A stretch of 64,000 nucleotides of DNA from Suillus spraguei (Eukaryota > Basidiomycota > Agaricomycetes > Boletales > Suillaceae): the NCBI GenBank assembly GCA_016800925.1, contig JABCPU010000085.1, positions 124,001 through 188,000 of the forward strand, read 5' to 3'. Shown piece by piece: positions 48,178-58,250 of the stretch. The notes beneath the pieces were generated by a model. It was not told where the DNA came from, made no database searches, and worked only from the letters and a program-made list of their open reading frames with translations. The position numbers and the translations under genes were made by a program. How positions within the stretch are numbered: the first letter of the stretch is position 1; every line of letters begins with the position of its first letter.

Positions 48178-49356
48178 TTAGCCAAATTGAAGGCTCACCA
48201 TCCTTGGCCTTTTAACGGGTCTTGGACGAACTCCATTCGATCCCGCACGAACTCCAACCACGCCTATAGATATACTCGCACCATTCACGCCCGAGTTGGG
48301 TGGCAGTGCAGGGCCATCCTCGAGTTCACGCTTCTTGCCTCGCATGCCGCCAAGGGCAGACGCATCTGTCCGTTGCGACGCGGCACTGCTCTGCACAGCT
48401 GAACGCGGTGCAGCGCTTGTCGGTGTAGTTATCCGAGTTGATGCAGTAGGGGGCGGTATTGATACAGTAGGAACATGAGGCTTTGAATGAATGAATTGCA
48501 CTTGTGATACTGCTGGCGGCGGTTGTGCGGATAGTTGATTTGGATTTGATGGTGCCACTTGTGGCGGAGGAAGTGTACCGGGTGCGCCGGGTGCGGCTCC
48601 CGGCGCAAGACCTTGAGCTTGAGCACGTGCGAGTTTTTTGAGCTCTTTCTACGAGTAGCAAATGCATGATGCTCTAAATGTTAAAGCTCATAGGGATGAG
48701 AAAGCACACATACCCGTTTTCTCCTGTCTTCCTTTGCCTGCGCAGACTCCACGACCAAAGTGCTCGCATTCCACTAGTGCGTGCAGTATCATCAAAATTC
48801 AAGCATGGTGCAAAGAAAGAAGAACGCACCCCTTTCAGACCTTCCGCACTGACCGTAAACGCTTCCCTCTGCGTTCGTTCATCAAACTCAACTATTGGTA
48901 TGCGTTGCTTTGGTGGTACCAGCATCATAGTAGTAAGGTAATCGTCCTTCTTCATCGAGTGCTTCCCAGGGACACTCTTTATGAGAAATCGGTAAGAATT
49001 CTTTTTCATTTTGTCATCACTGTCTGGAAGAAGGGCGGCCGGTGTAAGTGGTGGTATAGAAGCGTGTGACAGTGGCGTCTGGGGGGGAATGGATGGGCGG
49101 ACGTGCTTATCATAAGCAGAATGAAGATTAAAGCGACCAAGAAGGTCCTGCGTGCTCGCAAGGGATGTCCGTGGAGGGGGATGTACTGTAATTTGTGGGA
49201 TTAGTCGGGTGTGAAAAGTAGTAATCAAACGCTGCAAGAATGAAAACAACTAGTGATGCCCGTACCAGCTGGTGGTGGTAGAAACACAAAGTTAGAGTCT
49301 TGAGTGATTGTAGACGGGCCTGCCACGGCATTATTTAAGTCGTCCTCGACGTCCAT
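48178..49356 (-). CDS. MED19: Mediator complex subunit 19 (Rox3 homologue)
   Basis: A head-module subunit of Mediator, which links transcription factors to RNA polymerase II in the nucleus. Four exons on the minus strand, 49356-49266, 49185-48830, 48773-48714 and 48648-48178, join in frame to 325 aa. The start is MDVEDDLNNAVAGPSTI. The conserved core reads LGRFNLHSAYDKHVRPSIPP, YRFLIKSVPGKHSMKKDDY, TTMMLVPPKQRIPIVEFDE and REAFTVSAEGLKG, then WNASTLVVESAQAKEDRRK and a KELKKLARAQAQ helix. The C-terminal 130 residues are Pro/Ser/Thr-rich and end in a basic KRPRMVSLQFG tail. This matches basidiomycete Med19 in order and size. It is intact. Confidence 0.9.
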
Positions 49357-50207
49357 GTCGAGTAGCGAGGAGAACGAGCGGAGATCAGAATCACACTCTG
49401 AAAGCGCGTAAATCTTAGGTTGCCTAATTTATCCCAGGCAACACCAAAGATCAGAAAAGCAGCGTGCTCGTGGATGTCGCCGTAATTACCGACGATGAGC
49501 AAAGGCTGTTGGTCGCTGTCGTCGTCGATGGCAGGGACAAGGGGATCCAACAAGTTCGCAAGAGAATATGAATCGGCAAAGATTAGTCAGCTGCACGTGG
49601 TTTGTTGACGGGAATGGTTTGACCAACTTTTGAAATTAAATCGATAAGTTATCACCTTCAACTTGAAGTGGGTTCTATGATATAGACCAAGGTGGGATTC
49701 TTGTGGACTGTAGTAAGCCTTTATGTTGCTTTTTCTTTTGCGTTGTGAACATGACACACATACATGGATACAGCGGTGGATAAGTTAATGACGACCGAGC
49801 TAAACAATATGCAGATACATTGGGAGTACTTGGTCAAGGGCTGAAGGTACGTGCTTGGCACCGCACACAGGAAAAAACTCTGTGAACGCATGATGGGGGG
49901 CATACAATGCAATGCGGCGATGCGCTGCATGGTCTCCATGATGCATGATGTTCATGATGCATGATGTTGGGTGCAAGAACATTCAAGGCAAAATGTATGT
50001 ACTTCTGAGGACACTACTTGTACAGTCTTTGCTATAAGCGCTGAATACTATCAGTAACTAATCAAGCGTACAATTGGGGATAATGCCACTGCAATATTCT
50101 GATGGAAGGTCCGGGAGGATTTTCGTCAAGAATTCGACGCTCTCGGCAACCTTGAGTACAGACCCGGATGATGGTGAAGACAACCAGGGACGAAATATCG
50201 ATATCAA
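49357..50207. other. MED19 upstream region
   Basis: A minus-strand open stretch at 49374-49580 (LLIVGNYGDIHEHAAFLIFG) runs toward the MED19 start in another frame. It could be part of a longer leader or chance, and I could not link it to a family. Near 49936-49975 there is a short ATGATGCATGATGTT tandem. The rest is AT-rich without a gene. Confidence 0.4.
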
Positions 50208-50675
50208 TCAACCGGCGAGCACCATTCCACCAAAACGCTCGAGCCAGGCGTTCAGCCTCCTGGTTTCAAAGTCTTCAAAAACCCAATCCTCCTCTGCTAA
50301 AGCATCTGCTTCCCCCTTCCACACGTATGTGAATGCGTCCAACTTGCTTCCATCAACCATATCCACTAAAACCGGAGTTCGTTCGTACGAACTACCTTCG
50401 TAGTTATCCAATTTCCTCCACTCTGAGAGGCTGGCGGGAAAGATTACATATCCATCAACAGTGCAGGTGTCATTGCCGCGGATGAGCGCGGGATAATCAC
50501 GGCGATGGACGCGGCGCCTTTCGAAGCCCGTTATAGTTCCAGGTTTACGCTAAGAGAGGACCTCACCCGCCTTCAACGAGTCGCCTTTTATTGCCCAGGC
50601 CAGGAGAGGGGCGGCCATTAAGGTCCCATAGACAAATATTGGGGCAACGGTGTTAGTTGGAGTAGTAGCGTCCAT
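50208..50675 (-). pseudogene. gamma-glutamylcyclotransferase (AIG2-like) with one internal TAG
   Basis: GGCT/AIG2-like proteins release 5-oxoproline from gamma-glutamyl compounds or act on related amines. A single 156-codon frame reads MDATTPTNTVAPIFVYGTLM (the YGTL substrate loop), APLLAWAIKGDSLKAGEVLS, then TAG, then RKPGTITGFERRRVHRRDYP, LDNYEGSSYERTPVLVDM (the E of YEG is the usual catalytic Glu region) and YVWKGEADAL..EEDWVFEDF. Everything is in one frame except the stop at 50550-50552, where relatives have a sense codon. An intron that removes it is not evident (the nearest GT..AG pair is only 17 nt). It may be a young nonsense allele or an error. Confidence 0.85.
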
Positions 50676-51029
50676 CATCTTGTGCAGAGTGATAGGGTCT
50701 AGCGATTTCACTTTCCGCCGTAAGAAAATATGTTACAAGCGCGACTAGTAATGCAACATCAATGCTAAGTCCACCTGGTATGCTACACGGAAAATTACCT
50801 GGATAGTGAAAAGAACAAGTTGGTTGGTCGGTGTGATGTCCAGCCCCTTAAGTGGGCCTCAATATTTTGTGACTGTCACGCATGAATGATGACGGGGACG
50901 ACCATGTAGTGCAGATCAGCCGAGTTGCACAGGGGTTAATTAGCCAAAATTAGCGATTCCCACACTCTGACCACGAGGCCAGTGGCAGCTCAAAAGATCA
51001 CCAACTGTTCTTCAGTAGTGAGAGGCACT
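50676..51029. promoter_or_regulatory. divergent intergenic region
   Basis: Separates the minus-strand AIG2-like gene and the plus-strand OPT transporter. No specific site assigned. Confidence 0.35.
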
Positions 51030-53644
51030 ATGGGTTTATGGACCTGGATAAGGTCAGGCTCAGTTTGATTTATTATACAGCTTTCTTTTAATACTTACCG
51101 CAAAACTTCAGTAAGCTGCGGGAACCTCAATGCTGTGTCGATGGAGAAGCAGAGGCTCGTTCAAGCCAGGCCGAATTCACTGTGCGTGGTGCATATTACG
51201 AGAGGTTCTCTGTGTATCTCACGTTCAACAGTTTCAAGCAGTCGCTATAGGCCTGCTAATAGGCTGCTTGCTGTGCTTTACGAACTTGTACTTTGGATTG
51301 CAGACGGGATGGATTAGCATGTGGGTGTCACCAAGTAACTGACAAGACAAAACAACTGATACTTCAGTCACGAAGGATGTCACTTCAATCTGCCTTGATT
51401 GGTTTCTTGTTGTCCAAGATGCTCCCAACTCCCCTTTCTCCGCAGGAGATCATTGTAGTGCAGACCACTGCAGTTGCTACTGGCACGGTGGGTCATATTC
51501 TTCCCTTCTCCATAACTAGCTTATCGCTTTCTTTGTAGATGCCACTGGCAGCTGGATTCGTTGGAATTTTGCCTGCGCTAGGTCTACTCGAGGAGGAAAA
51601 GGATGGGAGCCCCCAATTCATCTTTCTTGGCTTGCTGCCATAGGTTGGTCATGCTCAGTCGCATTTTTCGGGGTATTCTTGTCACCTCCAATTAGAAAAC
51701 AAGTTGTGCGTACTGTAACTCCTTTTCATTGAAGGCCAATCTAACGCTGAAAAGATCATCAAAGAGCAACTGGCGTTTCCATCTGGCACGGCGACCGCTC
51801 AACTAATTTCCGTCCTGCATCGAATGCCCCCTCCAGATACTACGTTACGACGCCGTGCCGGATATAGGGCAATCGATACAGAAGATTTGATACATCCAAC
51901 AGCAATCATGGACGAACCCGAGAATCATCAGGAAGCCGCCGCAGAAGATAACATTGACGAAAGAGAGGTTGTTCAGCAAGAAGGCTGGGAAGATCTGCTT
52001 ATGAGCTTTCTTGCTTCCGGGGCAATGACTGTATGCAGTGCTCCCATTACTTTCGCTTGTTATATTCAGCTCACGTCCATCTTCAAAGCTTGCTGCGTAT
52101 TTTTTCCCGATTGTCTTTGCGATTCCGTTATTCGGAAAGTACCTAGCCCGGGAATGGCTTTGGTCTTTTACTCCTAGTTTATCGTATGTTGGTCAAGGTG
52201 CGTATGACTTCATCTAGTTAAGACTTCACTAAGACCTCATGAAGGCATTATTATGGGGTTCCCAACTACATTGAGCATGAATTTGGTAAGTCTGGTTTTC
52301 CACTTATTTATGTAGCCACCATTTATTATCTACATCATCAGGGCATGCTTGTGGGTTGGGGTATCTTATCGCCCTTGTCGAAGTACTCCGGGTGGGCTCC
52401 TGGTCCAGTCGGCGACATGTCTACAGGCGCGCGCGGCTGGATCCTCTGGATATCTCTTGCCATCATGTGTGCCGACTCTCTCGTTTCTCTCCTTCCCGTT
52501 GTCTATGAGTATTGTATCAAATTAGTGGCTTGGTATAGACCAACAAATTCTAGCGACGATACAGAAACGCATGAAGATCTTGAAGTAGAAAGCGCTGACC
52601 GACTTGTCCCAACGAAGTGGGTCATTTACGGTCTTATAGGCAGTATATGTGCTGGGACAATTTTGGTTTGGATTGTATTCGGAAATGATGGTATCAAACC
52701 ATGGGCAACCCTGATCGGTTTCATGATGGGTGGACTACTCAGTATCCTGGGGTACGTTTTTCTACCCGATGGTGTATCCCCTGCTAAACATTCTACTAGG
52801 GTGCGGGCACTGGGAGAGACCGATTTGAATCCTGTAAGCGGACTGGGAAAGATCTCGCAACTCCTCTTTGCTTGGATACAACCTGGCAATGTGGTTGCAA
52901 ATATCATTGCCGGAGGTGTCGCAGAAGCTGGCGCTCAACAGTACGATCCTCCTTTACTATGTATTTAAACATGCGCTGAAGAGCAACCCCAGAGCTGGAG
53001 ACCTAATGCAGGACCTTAAGACTGGTCATCTGATACGTGCTTCTCCGAGAGCTCAATTCTATGGCCAACTTATCGGATCATCATTATCAATCATTGTTTC
53101 AGCAACTGCTTATACCCTATACCAGCGAGCATATACGATACCCGGCCCTTCTTTTCCTGCACCGACTGCGTACGTCTGGCTCAGCCTAGCTCGCCTCCTC
53201 CGTGAGATTGATCGTTGCTATCTGGTTCGGGCCGCTGATTCATTACTTTTGACAGGTGACGGGCAACTTCCTCAAAATAGCGCCTCCTATATGGTGCTAT
53301 TTGCGATAATCTTCGGTGTCATTGCAGGTGTCAAAGTCATAGCTGCGCAACGAAACCACCCCTATACGAAGTGGATCCCTTCCGGCGTTGCATTCGCTAT
53401 TGGCTTTCTCAACACGCCTTCTTTTTCTTTGGCACGTTTGATCGGCGGGATCGTTGAATATATGTATCACAAGCGCATTTCAAAATCTGGAGGCGCGAAT
53501 ATCAGGTTGATTGTGATTGCAAGTGGCTTTGTGCTGGGTGAAGGAGTTATCAGCGTGATTTCACTGGTGCTCAAGACATATGGAGTGGGCGTGGCAAGTT
53601 GTTGGGGCTGTTCTGGGGGAGTCTGCGCTGGGTGCCCTGCATAG
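51030..53644 (+). pseudogene. OPT-family oligopeptide/metal-chelate transporter with one frameshift
   Basis: A proton-coupled plasma-membrane transporter of small peptides or metal chelates. Spliced pieces follow the family: AEFTVRAVAIGLLIGCLLCF, TNLYFGLQTGWISM, SLQSALIGFLLSKMLPTPLS, MPLAAGFVGILPALGLLEEE, FGVFLSPPIRKQV, IIKEQLAFPSGTATAQLISV, YFFPIVFAIPLFGKYLAREW, GMLVGWGILSPLSKYSGWAP, ANIIAGGVAEAGAQQAGDLM, GQLIGSSLSIIVSATAYTLY, WIPSGVAFAIGFLNTPSFSL and the tail VGVASCWGCSGGVCAGCPA. A hydrophilic loop (~51,830-52,000) is acidic. A C5 run near 51610-51614 is one base short for the frame (GSPPIHLSW expected), the only break seen. The start at 51030 (MGLWTWI) through a 5' intron is tentative. About 700 aa in all. 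Confidence 0.8.
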
Positions 53645-54840
53645 GATTTCGACGAGGTATGAATAAGCCTACGGGCAGCCAGCCAGCTTTCTGTAACTTT
53701 CGTGTTGCTTTGCAACGCTTGACACCTATTGCTTTCTGGTTGAAATCTACTTCAGTACAGTAAAAAACCTATGCAACATAATGCGAGTACTACGATGACA
53801 CATCATTTTCTTGCTCCATGCGAATGCCCGACACGCGCTAATCCCATTGAGTATGCAGGAGTCTAGCATGAAAATCTCAAACGCCAGGCGCAGACCCAGC
53901 ACAAACATCTGCACGACCAACATATCGACATCCTACTGAGTGTTGGAGACAAATGACTGAGAGTGAAGCAAGAAACAACAACAAAGCTATCATGTGCGGA
54001 ACTTCAGTGGAAAAGAGAAGAGAACCACTTTCACATCATGAGCTCACCCCGTAAAATGAGCCACGCGCGTTCTAAGTAACACCATAACAATCTCCGATAA
54101 TCCCTCCTGCCAAATGACGTCGTAGTTCATGGAAGTGTTTTACGACAATCTAAACCGCAATGCCTGATGCGAGGACCTCCCATACAGTAGTGAGCACACA
54201 AGTAATGGACTAGATGACAAGCGCTAATGGCGCTTTCCACGATAAAGCTCTGGATAATCTGGTAGTTCAAAACATGGGTGGGGGAATATGATATTCTTCT
54301 ACAAGTAAGACCTAATGACGCTATTATACGTTACCGGCCACGATGGTGCAATGTCGCGATAAGGTCGCAAACTCTTCATGATAGTCTAGATTTTCCGATA
54401 TCCATGATCATGTACCGATAACTTGTGGTATCCATAGTCATATTTAGCAGAAGCAAAGCATCAGTGAACTCGCGAGGAAAGTAGATAGCAATAAATAACA
54501 ATACATAGTACACAATCACCAGAACTAGCATAATTCTGCTATTGACAATCACATTGTTATGTTTGGCCTTATAGAGGAAAGACGCGTCACTCATTATCGT
54601 ATAAAATTTTATGATCGAGAGAAGGGCCCGATTTTATTCAAACTCACACTTGAAGTGAAGGCATGACAAAAGTTGAACATTGAGCTAGATTATGTAATTA
54701 TTGCAATTTTGAGAAATAATGACAATCGCAAAAATAAAATCGTTCGAGGTTATGGGTTGTGTCATGAACGTCTGAGTCAGCTTCCTTTTTGGTATTCCCT
54801 ACTAGTTTAGTGTACACGCGCGTTTCCCCCTTGGCCACTG
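53645..54840. other. non-coding region with a duplicated block
   Basis: No gene recognised. About 54220-54460 contains GCTAATGGCGCTTTCCACGA and following sequence that recurs, diverged, at about 58470-58690, so the two flanks of the palindromic Tc1 region share an older repeat. Confidence 0.5.
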
Positions 54841-55120
54841 TTCGCAGCTTGTGAGTGTTGATCGTCCTTCGAGCTTGACCCGTGCTGATCCAAGTCCTTG
54901 GCCACTGTTTGCAGAGAGTGAGTGTGTCGATCGTCCTTCGAGCTCGAGCCGTGCTGATCCAAGTTCTTGGCCACTGTTTGCAGTCTGTGAGTGTGTCGAT
55001 CGTCCTTCGAGCTCGAGTCGTGCTGATCCAAGTCCTTGGCCACTGTTTGCAGTCTGTGAGTGTGTCGATCGTCTTTCGAGCTCGAGCCGTGCTGATCCAA
55101 GTCCTTGGCCACTTTTTGCC
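54835..55120. repeat. 69-bp minisatellite, about four units
   Basis: Four tandem copies of a 69-bp unit (GGCCACTGTTTGCAG..GTGAGTGTGTCGATCGTCC, TTCGAGCTCGAGCCGTGCTG, ATCCAAGTCCTT) with few differences. Because 69 is a multiple of 3, both strands stay open, producing 23-residue protein repeats that are unlikely to be a real gene. It ends just before the transposase fragment at 55171. Confidence 0.9.
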
Positions 55121-55170
55121 GTTCATTGTCTGGTCTCAGTTCTTCTCTCTCTGATAGTGCGCCACTCAAC

Positions 55171-55539
55171 ATGGTCAACCGCCACATCAGTGACGATGCG
55201 AAACGCATCACTCTGCGCCTGAAAGCTCCTCGACGAGACTCTGATAATGAAATATGCCAACTAATTGACTTCTCACTGTCTACATTGCACCGAACTCTAC
55301 GACAAAAGCATGCTACTGGTGATATTACAAAGACACTTGCTATTGGATGTGGACGCCCTCGCAAACTCATTCATTCTGATTGTCTCTACTTGCTCCGCTT
55401 GGCTCGTCACAAGCCAACCCTGTTCCTGGATGAATACAGCCACCATCTTGAAGAATATCGTGACCTGCCAGTTTCTCTTGCAACCATTCATGCTTCATTC
55501 AAATGTGTTGGGCTCAACATCAAACGGGTGCAGATGTAG
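55171..55539 (+). pseudogene. N-terminal fragment of a Tc1/IS630-type transposase
   Basis: The reading MVNRHISDDAKRITLRLKA, FSLSTLHRTLRQKHATGDIT, GCGRPRKLIHSDCLYLLRLA and TLFLDEYSHHLEEYRDLPVS is the paired helix-turn-helix DNA-binding region of a basidiomycete transposase family with a DDE domain. It stops at a TAG at 55537, and the DDE catalytic region is not found downstream. It is a different family from the elements at 1045 and 11722. The upstream minisatellite may derive from this element's 5' region. Confidence 0.75.
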
Positions 55540-56124
55540 ACTATTTTTGTGATCGTTGTTGGCTTTGCATTCTTTCGACGCTTGGGGTCAAATTGCTGAA
55601 GAGGTACAAAGAGGATGCTGAATTTCATTTCCTTGCCATCATTGTAAAGGCTCGCCCCCCTGTACTTCATGGTGAGCACCAAGCAGTGTCCTAGATATTG
55701 TACATACATCCATCATTGAGGGCCAAGTCCTCTGCTTCGGGGTTGTTGTTGTTCAGCATTGTCATAAATATGTAGAGACACACAAATGGTACTAGTATCA
55801 ATGCGCCAAATGCAAGTCCAAACGGATCAACAAAGTTTTTTTCTTTTTTGGGAATTGTCATTATTTATGAAAATTGCTATAATAATGCCATAACGAACTT
55901 TCAGGGAGGTTCACGACTCCGAAGCACCAAAAAATTGACCCGATATTATATAGCTTTTGCAAAGCTTTATCTAAGCGTGAAATTTTTATGGTATCTGTCA
56001 GAATGATACTACCTGGAATAAGTTAAACAAAACTACCAAAAACACCAGATTGTCACCACTCATTGTTTCTTAGCACTCATTTTGTGAAAAAATTCGATAA
56101 AAATCAATTTTATTCATATTAAAA
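55540..56124. other. non-coding AT-rich region
   Basis: Decayed sequence after the transposase fragment, without a recognised gene; ends at the TA target of the palindromic element. Confidence 0.4.
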
Positions 56125-56486
56125 TACAGTGGCTCAAAAAACTGTCCGCATGTTTTGACATTTTTCACTATCTATGATATTGTGTGAGAATGAACAAATT
56201 CCTCAAGGACATACTTATACCACATTGTAGTATGGCTTCAGGGCTTTTATTTGAGCCCTACACCGTGGGAATCGGCGGAGATATGGTGGAGATATAAGGC
56301 TTATAAAATGATGACTCATGTGGACAGTTTTTTGAGTGTATATTAAAACTATATAAATCATTATTTATGAAACCATAAAAATCATGCCACTATTATATAA
56401 ATTATAAAGTGGTGTCATTATGTTATTTTATGACTATATCTAACTATATAAACCAGAATATCTCATGTATCATAGTCATAATCACC

Positions 56487-56999
56487 ATGAAAGCCATCTC
56501 CTCTGCTCAAAGAGATAATATCCTCTCTCTGTCTTATGGTGGCCTCTCTGCTCGCCAAATTTCCTCTAGAACTGGAGTATGCAAGTCCACTGTGGCCAAG
56601 TTCATCAAAGAAAGCCACCCAGACAAGGAAAACTCTTGTGGAGGACGTCCATCCAAGCTTACCTCTACTGACAAAAGGGCTATTATCCAACATATCACTA
56701 CAGGAAAGGCTGATAATGCTGTCCAAGCCACCCATTATATCAATTCCACCATCACTACCCCTGTCTCTTCACAAACTGTGAGGAATGTTCTCAAGGCAGC
56801 TCATCTCAAGGCAGTAACAAAGAAGAAAAAGCCTCTTCTCTCCATCAAACATAGGCAGAGAAGACTAGCCTTTGCCTTAGCTCATCAACACTGGACTGTA
56901 GAGGACTGGAAGCGTGTTATATGGTCAGATGAGACCAAAATCAATAGGATTGGGTCAGATGGGAAGGTGTGCTTCCAGTCCTCTACAGTCCAGTGTTGA
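56487..56999 (+). pseudogene. truncated Tc1-like transposase, left arm
   Basis: Starts at the same MKAISSAQR Met as the full copy and stays open through both helix-turn-helix segments to WSDETKINRIGSDGKV, including the first catalytic Asp. It then crosses the palindrome centre and ends as CFQSSTVQC. The second Asp and the Glu are absent, so it could at most give a DNA-binding protein without catalysis. It differs from the full copy at a few residues (GGLSARQ for AGLSACQ). Confidence 0.88.
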
Positions 57000-57397
57000 T
57001 GAGCTAAGGCAAAGGCTAGTCTTCTCTGCCTATGTTTGATGGAGAGAAGAGGCTTTTTCTTCTTTGTTACTGCCTTGAGATGAGCTGCCTTGAGAACATT
57101 CCTCACAGTTTGTGAAGAGACAGGGGTAGTGATGGTGGAATTGATATAATGGGTGGCTTGGACAGCATTATCAGCCTTTCCTGTAGTGATATGTTGGATA
57201 ATAGCCCTTTTGTCAGTAGAGGTAAGCTTGGATGGACGTCCTCCACAAGAGTTTTCCTTGTCTGGGTGGCTTTCTTTGATGAACTTGGCCACAGTGGACT
57301 TGCATACTCCAGTTCTAGAGGAAATTTGGCGAGCAGAGAGGCCACCATAAGACAGAGAGAGGATATTATCTCTTTGAGCAGAGGAGATGGCTTTCAT
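56885..57397 (-). pseudogene. truncated Tc1-like transposase, right arm
   Basis: The mirror copy of the left-arm gene. It is the same through HQHWTVEDWK, then crosses the centre in the opposite direction and continues as HTFPSDPILL to a stop at the same CFQSSTVQC-type end. It lacks even the first catalytic Asp. Together with the left copy it could give convergent transcripts that form long double-stranded RNA. Confidence 0.88.
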
Positions 57398-57799
57398 GGT
57401 GATTATGACTATGATACATGAGATATTCTGGTTTATATAGTTAGATATAGTCATAAAATAACATAATGACACCACTTTATAATTTATATAATAGTGGCAT
57501 GATTTTTATGGTTTCATAAATAATGATTTATATAGTTTTAATATACACTCAAAAAACTGTCCACATGAGTCATCATTTTATAAGCCTTATATCTCCACCA
57601 TATCTCCGCCGATTCCCACGGTGTAGGGCTCAAATAAAAGCCCTGAAGCCATACTACAATGTGGTATAAGTATGTCCTTGAGGAATTTGTTCATTCTCAC
57701 ACAATATCATAGATAGTGAAAAATGTCAAAACATGCGGACAGTTTTTTGAGCCACTGTACATATGTAATTACATGATATACAAAAAAGACACGGAAAGA

Positions 57800-58080
57800 T
57801 AGTGGAGAGTGAATGGCCAGAAGGAAGAGCCAGGATGGGACCATGAGGAAGAGCCAGCAAGGAACTGCGAGGAAACGCCAAAGAGGGACCACCACGAAGG
57901 GCCAGGGAGGAACCACGAGGAAACCAGGGAGGAACCACCACAATGGGCCAGGGAGGAACCACGAGAAAATCCAACCACGAAGGCCAGGGGGGAACCACGA
58001 GGAAATCCAAAAGGCCAGGGAGGGACCGCCACGAGGGACAAGGGAGGAACCACAAGGAAAGACACTGAGTTCGAGAGGGT
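57800..58080. repeat. purine-rich minisatellite
   Basis: Irregular tandem units around CCAGGGAGGAACCACGAGGA with strong strand asymmetry (G+A rich on plus). Open frames on both strands are low-complexity (KSQ/GTT/RNH repeats) and not real genes. Confidence 0.85.
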
Positions 58081-58089
58081 GGTGGTAGT

Positions 58090-58250
58090 AGCAGTGAAAC
58101 GAAGTTGAAAGGAACTTTGCGTGAAGTTTTCTGTCCTGCACAAACAATGAACAAACAATGACAAATCAATTAGTAGCAGTGAAATAGGGACTTGCGTGAA
58201 ATTTTCTGTCCTGCGCAAACATGGAACAAATAATGACAAATCAATTTCAA
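58090..58250. repeat. two-copy tandem repeat of ~75-80 bp
   Basis: CAGTGAAA..CTTGCGTGAAATTTTCTG, TCCTGCGCAAAC and AATGACAAATCAATT occur in order twice (about 58091-58170 and 58174-58247), with small differences. Confidence 0.8.

Larger units (their letters stand above)
56127..57757. mobile_element. palindromic (fold-back) Tc1-like element made of two 5' halves
   Basis: The 1,631-bp structure has the same CAGTGGCTCAAAAAACTGT ends as the element at 1045 and TA on both sides (56125-56126, 57758-57759). The left arm 56127-56911 and right arm 56969-57757 are inverted copies of each other, each holding the 5' end and about the first half of the transposase. About 57 bp of unpaired transposase sequence forms the centre. 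Both arms share variants that the 1045 copy lacks (TTTATGGTTTC, CCGCCGATTCC), so one arm was copied from the other. The element keeps two functional-looking ends and can fold into a ~785-bp hairpin. Confidence 0.93.

Noticed and set aside
50930..51000. Possible tRNA on the minus strand (CCTCGTGGTCAGAGTGTGGG)
   Set aside because: No GGTTCGAATCC-like B box and the stems do not pair.
53160..53275. Extra loop REIDRCYLVRAADSLLLT in the OPT transporter
   Set aside because: A 54-nt in-frame intron (GTGAGA..GACAG) explains it and restores the family reading LARLLRDGQLP.
54698..55370. Open frames with 23-residue protein repeats on both strands
   Set aside because: They are forced by the 69-bp tandem repeat, whose unit is a multiple of three; no start, domain or splice context supports a gene.
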